Source of the DNA: Thozetella sp. PMI_491
Taxonomy: Eukaryota; Ascomycota; Sordariomycetes; Chaetosphaeriales; Chaetosphaeriaceae
Length of the DNA stretch: 64,000 nucleotides
Reading direction: 5' to 3'
Assembly: GCA_021432635.1 (NCBI GenBank)
Contig: MU270066.1
Location: 372,001-436,000 of the forward strand
The notes beneath the pieces were generated by a model. It was not told where the DNA came from, made no database searches, and was given only the letters and a program-made list of their open reading frames with translations. Made by a program: the position numbers and the translations under genes. The number at the start of each line of letters is the position of its first letter. Positions within the stretch are counted from its first letter, which is position 1. Shown piece after piece: positions 34,701 to 44,324 of this stretch.

Positions 34701-37516
34701 TGGGTGAGCTTGGCAGTGATGCCTCCCAGGATGTCCGCAGCGGGAGTATCCACCGAGTTCACGTACCGGGCGGCGATGGGTCCGTAGATGATGATGACGC
34801 GCTCGGCATCCTGGCCCGGGATGACCTCTAGCTGCTCCGACTGCCACAGGCTGTCCTTCTTGAACCAGGTCTCGAAGTTGTCCTCGAAGGAGGGGATGAA
34901 GTTGACTGGCTTGCGGCCGCGAGCCTTGCAGAGCTCGAAGAAGAGGAGGGCGTCATCGGGGTAGAGGAGCGAGCGCATGCCCTCAGGGAAGCGCTTGACG
35001 AGGCCCTCGACAATCTTGGCAGGGCGGCCGGTGGGCGGGGAGAGGGCGCCATCGGGCGACAGGCGCTGCACGATGCGGCTGGTCATCTCCTTGAAGAGGA
35101 GCTCGTACGAGGAGTGGACCCAGCGGCCCTGGTCGCGCAAGTACATGAGCTCGACAATGCGAGTCAGGCACTCGGCGTTGGTCAGGTCGCGGACCTCAAC
35201 GGCGCGACCCGAGGCATCGACGGGGAACCACGGGCGGCAGTAGTCAGTGTTGAGCCTGCGGATGATCTCCTCGCGGCGCTGCGCCAGCTTGGCCTCGCGG
35301 TCCTGCTTAGCGCGGATGCTGAAGATCTGCTCGTCGAGCTCGCGCCACAGGATAGCGGCGCGGTTGGCCAGGACGTGGATGTTCTCGCCCATCTCGGACT
35401 TGATAGTGACGACACCGCCGGCGCCGGCGGGGCCCTTCATGGTGGTGTGCCACTCATCATCGGAAGTGCCGGCCGTCTGGGCGATGAGCTTCTTGGCGGC
35501 GAGGGAGGTGTGCGCCTCCTTGGCGACCATCATGAGACTGCCGACGAGCACACCGTCGACGGGCATGCGAGCGGCGCCAAAACGGGTCGACCACTCACCA
35601 GTGAAGAGGGGCAGCATGCCATCGGCATCGCCAAGACCACCCCCGACAACTAGGACGATGTTGCGGTGCTGACGGATGGCACCGTAGGTCGCCAGAAGGG
35701 GCGCCCACATGTCCTCGCACGAGTGGTGGCCACCAGCGCGGCCGCCAGTCCACTGCAGGATGATGGGGAAGTTGTGGCACGCAGCCGCGATCTCGAGCAC
35801 CTGGGTGATGGCCCGCTGGCTGCCAGGCTTGAACGAGATGTGCTTGAGGCCAAGGTCGGTGATCAGCTCGGTAGCAACCTCGACGCTGGGCACGCCGGCA
35901 CCGATGGTCAGGCCATCGACACGCTGGCCAGAGGCGATGAGGGTCTTGACGAGCTGGCTCTGCCACCCGAAGGAGCGCGGAGAGGCGTAGATCAGGTTGA
36001 CCGTGATGCCGCGGTGCTTGGGAGTGGACGCAGCAATGCGGCGGATGGCGCGCTCAAACTCGCCGGGCTGGGCGTACGAGCCACCAGCGAGCTCAATGTG
36101 GTAGCCAGCGTTCATGACGCGGGCGACGAAGTCCCAGGCACCGGTGGTGGGGGTCATGCCGGCGACCATGACGGGCGGGGTGCCGAGCAGGCGCGTCATG
36201 CGGGTGACGAGCTGGGGTTCCTGGTTGGGGAGGTACTCCCACGAGGGGGCGTACTGCACACCCCAGTTATCGGGGGCGCGGACGGGCTTGAAGGAGAAGA
36301 GCTCCTCTTGGCCGCCCAGGCGAGAGCCAGCATCGACGTCCTCGGCGGCGAGCAGGACCCGAGTGCCAGAGCCCTCAACGCGCTCGAGCAGGAGCGACGA
36401 GGTGCGGCCTGGGCCGAAGTCGATGATGTGGGTGATGCCAGCGCAGACGCAGGCCTTCTGCCAGTAGACGGGCTCGATGACGATCATGTCGACCATGGCC
36501 CGGACGAGACGGCGGCCGGAGAGCTGCACGGCCTCACCCGAGTGGGTGTGGTACAGGGGGATGGCCAGGCGGAGGTTGACGAACACGTCCTTGGCCATGT
36601 CCATGATCTTCTCGGGGACGCTCGCGAGCGTGGCCGAGTGGAAGGGAGCCGAGATGGGGAGCGACATGGTGTCGAGGGCGGGCTTGCGCTGGGGGAACGG
36701 GACCTTGTTCTGGTCCAGGCCCGGCGGAGCAGCCTTGGCCTCGAGGAGGGTCTTGGCGCCGGCGAGCGATCGCTCGGGGCCGGCGAGGACGACCAAGTCG
36801 CGCGAATTGATCAGGGCGATGGCCACCTTGTCCTGCGGCTGGAGGTACTTGTTGGCCTCGGCGACGACCTTCTTGACGACCTCGCGGCTCATGCCCCGCA
36901 CGCTCATCATGCAGGACACGGGCAGCTCCTCCTGGCCGTGGGCGGCCGAGTCGGGGCCCTGAGACCGCTCATTGTTGCAAGTCCAACCGATGGCGAAGAG
37001 CAGGCGCACCGCATCGCCGGCGGCGGCGTAGAAGTCGGAGAAGGTCGCAGTGGCAGGCAGGCCGGCGACGGCGGCGGCGATGACGACACCCTGAGAGTGG
37101 CCGGTGGCACCAGCGAAGAGAGTCCGGAGCTGACCGGGCTGAATGTCCAGGCGGTGGCACGACAGGCAGAACTGAGACAGGCTCAAAAGGCCGTTGATGG
37201 GGAAGCTAACAGGGGCCGAGGCGACGAGGCGCTGGCTGGTGGGGGCGTCCTCGGGCGACTCGAGCCACTCGATGAGGTCGATGCCGTCCCACCGCTTGCC
37301 ATCGGCATCGTAGAGCGGGCACGCCTTGGAGGCTGCGTGGAGGGCGGCCGAGGCGTAGGTGAGCAGAGGCTCAAGCTCGGTCGGGTGCGCTTCATAGAGC
37401 TTGCGCAGTTCGCCGAGACACTCGGGGTTCTGGGTGCCTTGGCCTCCGAAGATCGCGAACAGGCGCGCGTCACCGTCCGCGGCCGCTTGGAAGAGGGGGG
37501 GGAGAGAGACGGTCAT
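31721..37516 (-). CDS. Fatty acid synthase beta subunit, secondary-metabolite type
   Basis: Beta subunit of a fungal type I FAS, carrying acetyltransferase, enoyl reductase, dehydratase and malonyl/palmitoyl transferase domains. Minus-strand exons 37516-32755 and 32697-31721 give 1912 aa. The 57-nt intron is a multiple of three with no stop, so the unspliced frame also stays open. Splicing gives HLSELYG-FSLIELIKNNP, as expected for FAS1. The acyltransferase serine is in GHSQG (~Ser141) and the malonyl transferase serine in GHSLGEYSAL (~residue 1690). Between lie the flavin enoyl-reductase region (GSYAQPGEFERAIRRI) and the dehydratase hot-dog region. The protein begins directly at the AT domain (MTVSLPPLFQAAADGDARLFAIFGGQGTQ). 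It lacks the ~150-residue N-terminal region of housekeeping FAS1, as in HexB/StcK-type cluster enzymes. ATG 37516 has a CACCATGAC context; the 15 upstream in-frame bases contain no ATG. It is transcribed divergently from FAS alpha, its partner. Confidence 0.92.
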   Translation of the reverse strand: MTVSLPPLFQAAADGDARLFAIFGGQGTQNPECLGELRKLYEAHPTELEPLLTYASAALHAASKACPLYDADGKRWDGIDLIEWLESPEDAPTSQRLVASAPVSFPINGLLSLSQFCLSCHRLDIQPGQLRTLFAGATGHSQGVVIAAAVAGLPATATFSDFYAAAGDAVRLLFAIGWTCNNERSQGPDSAAHGQEELPVSCMMSVRGMSREVVKKVVAEANKYLQPQDKVAIALINSRDLVVLAGPERSLAGAKTLLEAKAAPPGLDQNKVPFPQRKPALDTMSLPISAPFHSATLASVPEKIMDMAKDVFVNLRLAIPLYHTHSGEAVQLSGRRLVRAMVDMIVIEPVYWQKACVCAGITHIIDFGPGRTSSLLLERVEGSGTRVLLAAEDVDAGSRLGGQEELFSFKPVRAPDNWGVQYAPSWEYLPNQEPQLVTRMTRLLGTPPVMVAGMTPTTGAWDFVARVMNAGYHIELAGGSYAQPGEFERAIRRIAASTPKHRGITVNLIYASPRSFGWQSQLVKTLIASGQRVDGLTIGAGVPSVEVATELITDLGLKHISFKPGSQRAITQVLEIAAACHNFPIILQWTGGRAGGHHSCEDMWAPLLATYGAIRQHRNIVLVVGGGLGDADGMLPLFTGEWSTRFGAARMPVDGVLVGSLMMVAKEAHTSLAAKKLIAQTAGTSDDEWHTTMKGPAGAGGVVTIKSEMGENIHVLANRAAILWRELDEQIFSIRAKQDREAKLAQRREEIIRRLNTDYCRPWFPVDASGRAVEVRDLTNAECLTRIVELMYLRDQGRWVHSSYELLFKEMTSRIVQRLSPDGALSPPTGRPAKIVEGLVKRFPEGMRSLLYPDDALLFFELCKARGRKPVNFIPSFEDNFETWFKKDSLWQSEQLEVIPGQDAERVIIIYGPIAARYVNSVDTPAADILGGITAKLTQSLVPASAGLGLQAGRPLSVYSFSTVSGLATPESIDSDDDEHIPREQIYTFDIANPAGYCECIIDDLAAEGHAWLTACLREKNMVRGQARVANPIPAALTVRRSDTLQVKYEASGKPTSLKLHRRDNTGAEYPALSIASQDGEHVVVTITAPPNPTRGGLLTTLQSQLEVRVRGDTMTLIDVTQDRDRLVRDFYASAWSLSLAPHHRHANLASLADAEFRGKDVILTQAMVDSFTATTRRARGQNSGPDGRSHVPLDMSIVVAWTALTKPLLVPVIGGDISRLLHRSNGFRVLSETDGTHMAVGDLLSTTARIVRVKIQGTGKVVDVEATISRNEKPLVAVNTSFFIPGHFEHDDEMSAVQEPEMSIHIDSAKTEAALKSRSWFRAVDPDESLVGKTLKFTLSSGQTSRLVKTSGSSSAREWYLHVEGEIFSEEQRIGEVEFSVTSRASLGNPVVDFLERHGKPVEPEATPLESGGLVATRIINVEDRGWEYSAASGDTNPIHVCPTFAAFSGLPEGQPIIHGMYSSALVRRAVADALFPDGEGCHFHHWNTSFEGMVRGGDRLRVEIRHVSMVKGRMVLEIQVHQHGKDGEAEGLVLKAQAEVDQLPTSYIFCGQGSQEKGMGMVGYEADAASRDVWDRGDKHLSELYGKLLPPSLLTHDSQLTRAPGFSLIELIKNNPTSLTIYFGGAQGRALRARYLSLTKDDPVTGKPIPVMDDLSPNASSYTFRNPSGLLFSTQFAQPAISLLNLAEMATLQSRGFVQQNARFAGHSLGEYSALGACGGVFGVEDLMTLTFYRGLVMQHAMKPGPGGRTDFSMVAVNPSRVSKGFDQVALEKVVTDIGKKTGLLLEVVNYNIDGVQYVCAGHLKTLWMLGFVCDRLSKGGSAEKLIEQAAEAVEDVPLPIDLTRGKATVPLAGVNVPFHSSFLRGGIDTYRKYLNEMVRVENIDPDKLEGRYIPNLTGRPFELNKEYVEDVYRMTGSQKVQNLLTVWG

Positions 37517-37597
37517 GGTGACGAGCCACAAAACTGTGTCAATATACTAGATCTGTTTGTTCATCGATATCGGGTCGGCCAAGGTGAAGAGATGGCG

Positions 37598-37621
37598 TCT
37601 AAGGTGTCATCTAAGGTGTCA
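37598..37621. repeat. 12-base tandem duplication near FAS beta
   Basis: TCTAAGGTGTCA occurs twice in perfect tandem (37598-37609 and 37610-37621), about 82-105 bases upstream of the FAS beta start, where core promoter or leader elements would sit. Confidence 0.85.
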
Positions 37622-37853
37622 TTGGAAGGTGAGAAGATCCTGCGATGCCGAGATTCGAATCAAGACCATGTGAGTAGCGGCGGGATCCTCTTAATAAAAA
37701 GGGTTTGGGACGACGATGGGCCGGACTTAGTCACCCAGGCGCGGCGAGCAGAGACGATGTTGCCCCAGCAGCAGTCTCAGGAGAACGAACGGTTGAACAC
37801 CGGTGCCTTGCCACGTCGGGGATAGCCGCGGCTGAACCTTGGCAAAGACAGCA

Positions 37854-37889
37854 GTCGCTACCCAGGTCGCTGCCCAGGTCGCTGCCCAG
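37854..37889. repeat. Three 12-base tandem repeats in the FAS promoter
   Basis: Three consecutive copies of GTCGCTRCCCAG (first copy with A, next two with G). Perfect 12-base periodicity in a promoter suggests clustered factor binding or simple slippage; the sequence alone does not decide. Confidence 0.85.
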
Positions 37890-38458
37890 TGGTGCTTCGT
37901 GCGTGCCCGGCCGATCGCTTGCCACGGGAGAGCGAGCTGCGCCTGGGCCAAAGATAGGGCGTGTCGCCACGTCGCAGCTGCGCGAGCGTGCGTCTGTTGC
38001 GGCCGCCGCACGCTGAGGAGCCCAGAGATACGGTAGCGCAGCCTGCCCGTTCGGGAGCCAGCCTCATGGCGACCCAAGACACCGTATCATTGCCGAATAG
38101 GGATAGCTGAAGATGAAACCAATACCGCCCACGTCGCCACGGCGAGGCGCCAGCTGGATGAGGACCCTGGCCGTTTCTGGCAAAAGGCCTAGGCGGTGGA
38201 ACGGTGGAACGAGCCGACAGGACGACGAGACAAGGGAGCGCGCCTGAACTATTACGTCAATACGCCCCTGGGGCTTGCTAGGCTGGCTGGAATCTATCCG
38301 AAGGGAGGGGTCGCTCTCCACCAAAAGCTTCTAGAAGCGAAGCCTACCAGGCGGCCGGGACTGGTAGAGGAGAGCGTGAGACGTTGGTTCTGCCATCCGT
38401 TAGCGTCGCTAGTGCATATGCGGATTCCGTTCCTACGCCGGGGCTCCCAATACCCGGA

Positions 38459-38469
38459 CCGGAGAGCGA
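38459..38469 (-). promoter_or_regulatory. AflR-consensus binding site in the FAS promoter
   Basis: On the minus strand this reads TCGCTCTCCGG, fitting the published AflR consensus TCGSWNNSCGR at every position. It is 529 bases from the FAS alpha start and 943 from the FAS beta start. The identical 11-mer occurs in the PKS promoter at 58031. Binding is inferred; no AflR gene is in the window. Confidence 0.5.
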
Positions 38470-38983
38470 ATGCTCGAGAGTGGAGACAGCCGGACTCCTT
38501 TTGGCAGGACGCAGCTGCATCCGCCACATGGCAGCGAGCCTCGCTCGCCCGGGATTGGCTGGGCTGCCCCAAGCCATGCAGTCCCGGCCGAGTTGCAGGC
38601 CCAGATGCAGGAACTAACGCTGTGTGAGTCCGCGGGGGGGCGCAATAGACCCGATCGAGAGGGAATCGCAGTATCCTCGCCGCACATCACAAGCGCATCC
38701 TGAGGGCGTCTCAGCGCGTCCTAGGACGCCACGCTATACATGATAAGTATCGGAGAGTATACTCGACAGACGCAGTGGGACGTGTCATTGGCATTTTGCG
38801 ACTCCGAGTGAGACTAATAAACCTTCCACCCGCACCTTCCCCCCCCCCTTTCTTCCCTTCCCCTCCGCTTCCCCCTCCATCCTTCGCTCGCTCGCGCAAT
38901 CGAAAAAAAAAAAAGTCTCCCGAGTGACAATTGCATCTGCCAATTGTCGCTGTGTCTCCTTGCCCATCACTTGGCGTGCAGCG

Positions 38984-39001
38984 ATGAGCTTGGCACCATG
39001 A
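38984..39001 (+). promoter_or_regulatory. Upstream ORF overlapping the FAS alpha start codon
   Basis: A five-codon upstream ORF (MSLAP, then TGA) ends within ATGA, so its stop codon overlaps the FAS alpha ATG at 38998. Ribosomes reading it would terminate exactly at the main start, which could reduce or couple FAS alpha translation. It matters only if transcription starts upstream of 38984. Confidence 0.5.
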
Positions 39002-42000
39002 CGCAGACGCAGCAGCAGCTCGAGTCGACGGCCACCTCGGCCACCGTGCAGCCTGTCCTGCTGCCGGCCAGGACCGGAAAGACCGATAACCTTCGACCAG
39101 AGGAGAAAAAGGAGGTTGCACGCCAGCTTTTGGTCGAGCTTCTAGCGTACGTAATTTTGCAAAAAAATTTCTTGCCCTGGGTCCTTTTATGTCGCCGGCT
39201 GGCTCGGGAAGCCGTCTACTCATGCCACTCACTAACACCATCGATTAGACACCAATTTGCATACCCCGTCAAATGGTAAGAGAAATACCCGCTCCATGCA
39301 ACCTACCACTTTGGCTAACCTCGTAACCCAGGATTGAGAGCCAGGATGTTCTCCTAACCGATGCGTCGCTCCGCCGGTTCGTGGAGCTCGGCCCGTCCAA
39401 TGTGCTCACCAACATGGCGCGCAAGACGCGCGAGTCCAAGTACAGCACCATGGACACCGCGCTCGGTCTCGAGCGCCAGTTCCTGTCCGCCACTCGTGAT
39501 TCGGACAAGGTTCAGTATCGCTATGCCGACGAGCCCGTCGTCGAGGCCGCCCCCGCGGAGGCGCCCCCGGCCGCTACTTCCGCCCCGGCTGCCGCCGCCC
39601 CGGCTGCCGCGGCTCCCGTCGCTGCCGCACACGTTGCGGCCGCAGCCAGCGTCCCCGACGCCCCTGTGACCGCCCTTGAGGTCATCCGCGCCCTCGTGGC
39701 CTACAAGCTGAAGAAGGCTCTTTCCCACGTCCAGGCCTCCAAGACGATTAAGGAGCTCGTCGGTGGTCGTTCCACGCTGCAGAACGAGCTGGTCGGTGAT
39801 GTCACCTCCGAGTTTGGCTCCGCTCCCGACCGCGCTGAGGATCTCGCTCTCTCGGCTCTTGCCGAGGGCCTGCCTGCGCCCTCGACGGCCCCGATGGGCG
39901 GCAAGGTCATGTCGACCCTGCTTGGCCGCTGGATCGCGGCCGCCATGCCCGGCGGTTTCGCCGCCGCCCAGATCAAGACCCACCTCGGCCAGCGCTTTGG
40001 TCTTGACGGCCCCGGCCGTCAGCTGGGCGTGCTCCTCATTGCGCTTGTGAACCACACTGCGACCGGCGCGGGACGTCTCGCCTCGGCCGATGCCGCCAAG
40101 GAGATGCTCGACTCGGCCGCCCAAGAGTACGCGAAGGAGGCCGGCGTCACCTTGTCGACCGCCTCTGCCGCCCCCGGTGGCGCGCAGGCGTCGTCTGCCG
40201 TCAATGTCGACCCTTCGCTCCTCGAGGGTCTCAAGGACGAGCCCCGACGTATGGCCACCGCCCAGTACGAGGCGCTTGCTCGGTATCTCGGCATCGAGGA
40301 CAAGCTTAGCCCGCAGAATGACGCCCTTAAGGCCTCTATGGGCGACCAGCAGGCACGCCTGGATGCATGGCTTGCCGAATTCGGCGACGACTTCGAGAGC
40401 GGCATCAAGCCCTGCTTCGACTCGCGCAAGCAGAGGAAGTTCAACTTCTTCTGGAACCAGGCCCGTCTCGACGTTCTAGATCTGTTCCGCCAGGCCAAGG
40501 CCGGTGAGCTCAAGAACATTGACGAGAAGGCTATTGCCCAGCTCGCCGACAAGTGCTCCGAGACTTCTCTCTTCCTCTCGCTCGGCTTGGCTAAGACCGA
40601 CGCCGCCAACGGTCCCACCTCGGTCCCGGCCGCCTCCAGCACCCTCGGTCGCCAGCTTGCGGCTGCTATCGGAGAGTCGCTCGAGCGCGGCTTCCCCAAG
40701 TGCCGCTTCTCGGGCGAGGCCACCCGCCCCACGACCCGCGTTCTTGAGGACGGCACCATCAAGTTCAAGGACGTTCCCCGCACCACAGCCAGCGGCGAGC
40801 CTATGACCTACACGCGCCTCGTCCGGGATTGGAACGCCACCCATACCACCCCGGCCGTCTGCATGAAGTCGCAGGTCAAGGGCGCGTGGGAGAGTGACGC
40901 TGCCATGACCGAGGACTTCCTACAGGCCATCGGCGGCGCCGTCAGCGACGGTCTATCCTTCGCCGGCCGGACCTTCCTCGTGACCGGTGCCGGTATTGGC
41001 TCCATTGGTGGCGAAATGGTCAAGCGGCTGCTGATGGGCGGTGCGACCGTCATTGTCACCACCAGCCGTGAGATCGCCGACGCCCAGGAGGGCTTCCGCA
41101 AGATGTATGCCGAGTTCGGCGCCCGCGACTCCGAGCTTTTCGTCTTCCCCTTCAACCAGGGCAGCATCCGTGACTGCCAGGGCATCATCGACTATATCAT
41201 GAGCCCCGACGGCCTGAACTTGCACATCGACGCTCTGCTCCCGCTCGCCGCCGTGCCCGAGAAGGGTATCGAGGTCGATGGCCTCGGTGACTGGTCCGAG
41301 CTTGCCCACAGGCTTATGATGACCAACGTCATGCGTCTCATCGGCATGATCGCCCAGCGCAAGGCTGCGGACAACACCTGGCGCGGCCGCCAGACCCAGG
41401 TGCTGCTCCCGCTGTCACCCAACCACGGTATCTTCGGCGGTGACGGTCTGTACTCGGAGTCCAAGCTCGGTCTCGAGGGTCTGCTAAACCGTGTGTCGTC
41501 CGAGTCATGGGGCGACCGCATCGCCGTCTGCGGTGTCATCATCGGCTGGACGCGCGGCACTGGTCTCATGGCTGCCAACGATATCGTCGCTGAGGCCATC
41601 GAGAAGGAGGGCGCCCTCACCTTCACTTCCCAGGAGATGGCCATGAACATGCTCACCCTGCTCTCCCCTGAGGTCTCGGCCTGGTGGGAGGACCGGGCGC
41701 TGGTCGCTGACTTCGCCGGCTGCTTGGCCGAGGTCGCCGATCTCAAGGGCACCACCGCCACCGCCCGCGCGAGCATGCAGGAAGAGTCTGAGATCAAGCG
41801 CATGATCGCCGAGGAGGACAAGCGCGAGCAGTCCCTGCTGAGCGGATCCGCTGGCGAGGCCAAGAAGAAGAACAAGGAGGAGGCGGCCCCCGGCGTCGGC
41901 AGCTTCCACATGGAGTTCCCTCGCCTGCCAGACTACAACCGCGAGCTGCTCCCGCTGGCTCACCTCCGCGACATGGCCGATCTCTCGAGCACCGTCGTCG

Positions 42001-44324
42001 TCGTCGGCTACTCCGAACTGGGACCTTGGGGCAGCGCCCGCACCCGATGGCAGATGGAAGTCGCTCGCAAGCTCACCCAGCAGGGCTACATCGAGCTCGC
42101 CTGGTGCATGGGCCTCATCAAGCACGTCGTGGGCGAGAAGCACATCGGCTGGTCGGATGCCAAGACCAAGGAGCCCCTGACCGACGCCCAGATCCCTCAG
42201 AAGTTCGGCAAGTTCATCCTCGAGAACGCCGGTATCCGTATGATCACCCCCGAGTCTTCGGGCGGCTACGACCCGGCCAACAAGGACATGGTCCAGGACA
42301 TCGCCGTCGAGACTGACCTCCCGCCCTTCAATACCGACCGTGTCACCGCTGAGTCTTTCCGTCGTAAGCACGGCGCGAACGTCATCATCACCTCTCTCGA
42401 CGAGGAGGGTGGTGACATGGTCCGCGTCCAGATCAAGGCTGGTGCTCGTATCCTCGTCCCCAAGAGCGTGGGTGTTCCCTACAGCACCGTCGCCGGTCTC
42501 CTTCCCACCGGCTGGGACCCCAAGTCGTACGGCATCCCCGACGACACTATCGACCAGGTTGACAGCCTGACGCTCTACTCGCTCTGCTGCGCGGCCGAAG
42601 CCCTACTGAGCGCTGGTATCACCGACCCTGCCGAGCTGTTCGCCTACATGCACGTTTCCGAGGTCGGCAACTTCCTTGGTTCGTCGCTCGGTGGCACCCA
42701 GAAGAACCGCGAGATGTTCCGGGATGTCTACCTCGACAAGCAGGTCCAGGGTGATGTGCTCCAGGAGACTAACCTCAACACCCCGGCCGCGTGGGTGAAC
42801 ATGTTGCTCCTGGGTGCTTCCGGCCCCATCAAGACCCCCGTCGGTGCCTGCGCCACCGCCATGGAGTCCCTCGACAACGGTGTTGACAGCATCTGGTCCG
42901 GCAAGACCAAGGTGTGCCTCGTCGGCGGTACCGACTCGTTCCACGAGGATGAGAGCTTTGCCTTCAGCACCATGAAGGCCACCGTCGACGCCGAGAAGCA
43001 GTTCGCCCAAGGCCGCCGGCCCAACGAGATGTCGCGCCCTACTGCCGAAACCCGTGGCGGTTTCCTCGAGGGTGAAGGCTGTGGTGTCCAGATCCTGGCT
43101 AGCGCCGAGGTGGCTATCAAGATGGGTCTCCCCATCTATGCCATCGTCGCTGGCTCGGGCATGGCCTCTGACAAGATCGGCCGCTCGCTTCCCGCCCCTG
43201 GCAAGGGTGTCCTCACGTTCGCGCGTGAGTCCGCCAGCGCCCGGAACTCGCCCCTCCTAGACGTCAGCTACCGTCGCCGCCAGCTCCGTGCCGCCCAGGG
43301 TCTCCTAGAGGCCGACTCGGACACGTGCTCGCTCTCATCCTCGTCGACCGCCTCCCTGACCGACTCGGATCTCCCTAGTCTGGATGGCCTCGCCTCCGTC
43401 AGCTCGCACCAGAAGCTTCTCCTGAGGCAATGGACCACCGACTTCCGACGCCTCGACCCCTCCATCTCGCCTATGCGCGCCGCCCTCGCGGTCTGGGGTC
43501 TGACCATCGACGACATCGGCATCGTCTCGCTGCACGGCACGTCCACCAAGGCTAACGATCTCAACGAGCCCGCCACGCTGCACGCCCAGATGACACACCT
43601 TGGCCGCTCGCCGACTGCTGGCCCGCTCTTCGCTATGGCCCAGAAGGGTATCACCGGTCACCCCAAGGCGCCCGCAGCCTCGTGGATGCTTAACGGATGC
43701 ATCCAGGTGCTCCAGACCGGCCTGGTGCCCGGCACCATGAGCTGCGACAACATCGACCCCGCCCTCGCCCAGTACACGCACCTCGTGTTCCCCCGCGAGA
43801 CGGCCGAAGTCAGTGACGTACGCGCCTTCATGCTCAGCTCATTCGGTTTCGGTCAGAAGGGTGCCCAGATGGTGGGTGTGGCCCCGCGGTACGTGCTCGC
43901 CACCCTCCCCGAGCCCGCCTACCGAGCGTACGCCGCCCGCTGCGAAGACCGCATGCGAACTGCCGACTGCGCCTTCGCCCGCGCTATCCTCGGCGAGGGT
44001 ATCGTGAAGGCCAAGGACCACTCGGCCTACCGGGACGAGGACCTGTCCCTCGTCTTGCTGAACCCGCTGTCTCGCACCAAGGAGGTCCGGAAGGGCGTCT
44101 GGGAATTCGACCCCAAGGACCTGGCGGCCGCTCCCGAGGAGGAGGAGGAGGAGGAGGAAGAGCTTGACCTCACGGTCCCCCCCACGCCGGCAATCGTGGA
44201 TGCACGACGAATTCCCTATGTTGCCTCTGGCGAGGTTATTAAGACGAACCCGATGGATTTTGTCGTTGTTGGTGACAGGACCTGGGCAAATGGCGGCGTC
44301 CTTTCCCAGCTCCCCGAGGCTTAG
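38998..44324 (+). CDS. Fatty acid synthase alpha subunit lacking the PPTase domain
   Basis: Alpha subunit of a type I FAS, partner of the divergent beta subunit. Exons 38998-39146, 39249-39275 (27 nt) and 39332-44324 give 1722 aa. The N-terminus completes the malonyl transferase (LLVELLA-HQFAYPVKW-IESQDVLLTD). After an Ala/Pro linker comes the ACP region (~173-330) with the phosphopantetheine serine in LVGGRST (~Ser206). The ketoreductase starts near residue 602 (TFLVTGAGIGSIGGEM) and includes YSESKLGLEG. The ketosynthase has Cys ~1232 in GACATAMES, plus LHGTSTKANDLNE and GITGHPKAP. The C-terminus is abnormal: after the ketosynthase and a run of nine Glu codons, only about 50 unrelated residues remain before the stop. 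The usual C-terminal phosphopantetheinyl transferase domain is absent, and nothing like it is seen in the 1.4 kb downstream. Fungal FAS alpha is normally near 1850-1890 aa, so ~130-170 residues are missing. A separate PPTase would have to activate this ACP. Confidence 0.93.

Larger units (their letters stand above)
37517..38997. promoter_or_regulatory. Bidirectional promoter of the FAS alpha/beta pair
   Basis: A 1.48 kb spacer between the divergent FAS start codons, with no credible gene inside. It contains two 12-base tandem repeats, one AflR-consensus site, an ATTGG (inverted CCAAT) near 38555, and poly-C and poly-A tracts at ~38840 and ~38903. Shared control would give equal amounts of the two subunits of the alpha6-beta6 complex. 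Confidence 0.7.

Noticed and set aside
37648-37665. TTCGAATC sequence resembling a tRNA B box, with a weak A-box-like stretch ~50 bases upstream
   Set aside because: The putative T stem does not pair and there is no matching acceptor or anticodon stem. The TTCGAA core is simply palindromic. The overlapping CCGN5CGA at 37648 has only the bare AflR core and fails the fuller consensus.
35666-37825. 719-codon plus-strand frame
   Set aside because: Antisense to FAS beta, with no domain and biased composition. It also extends into the promoter. It is a shadow frame.
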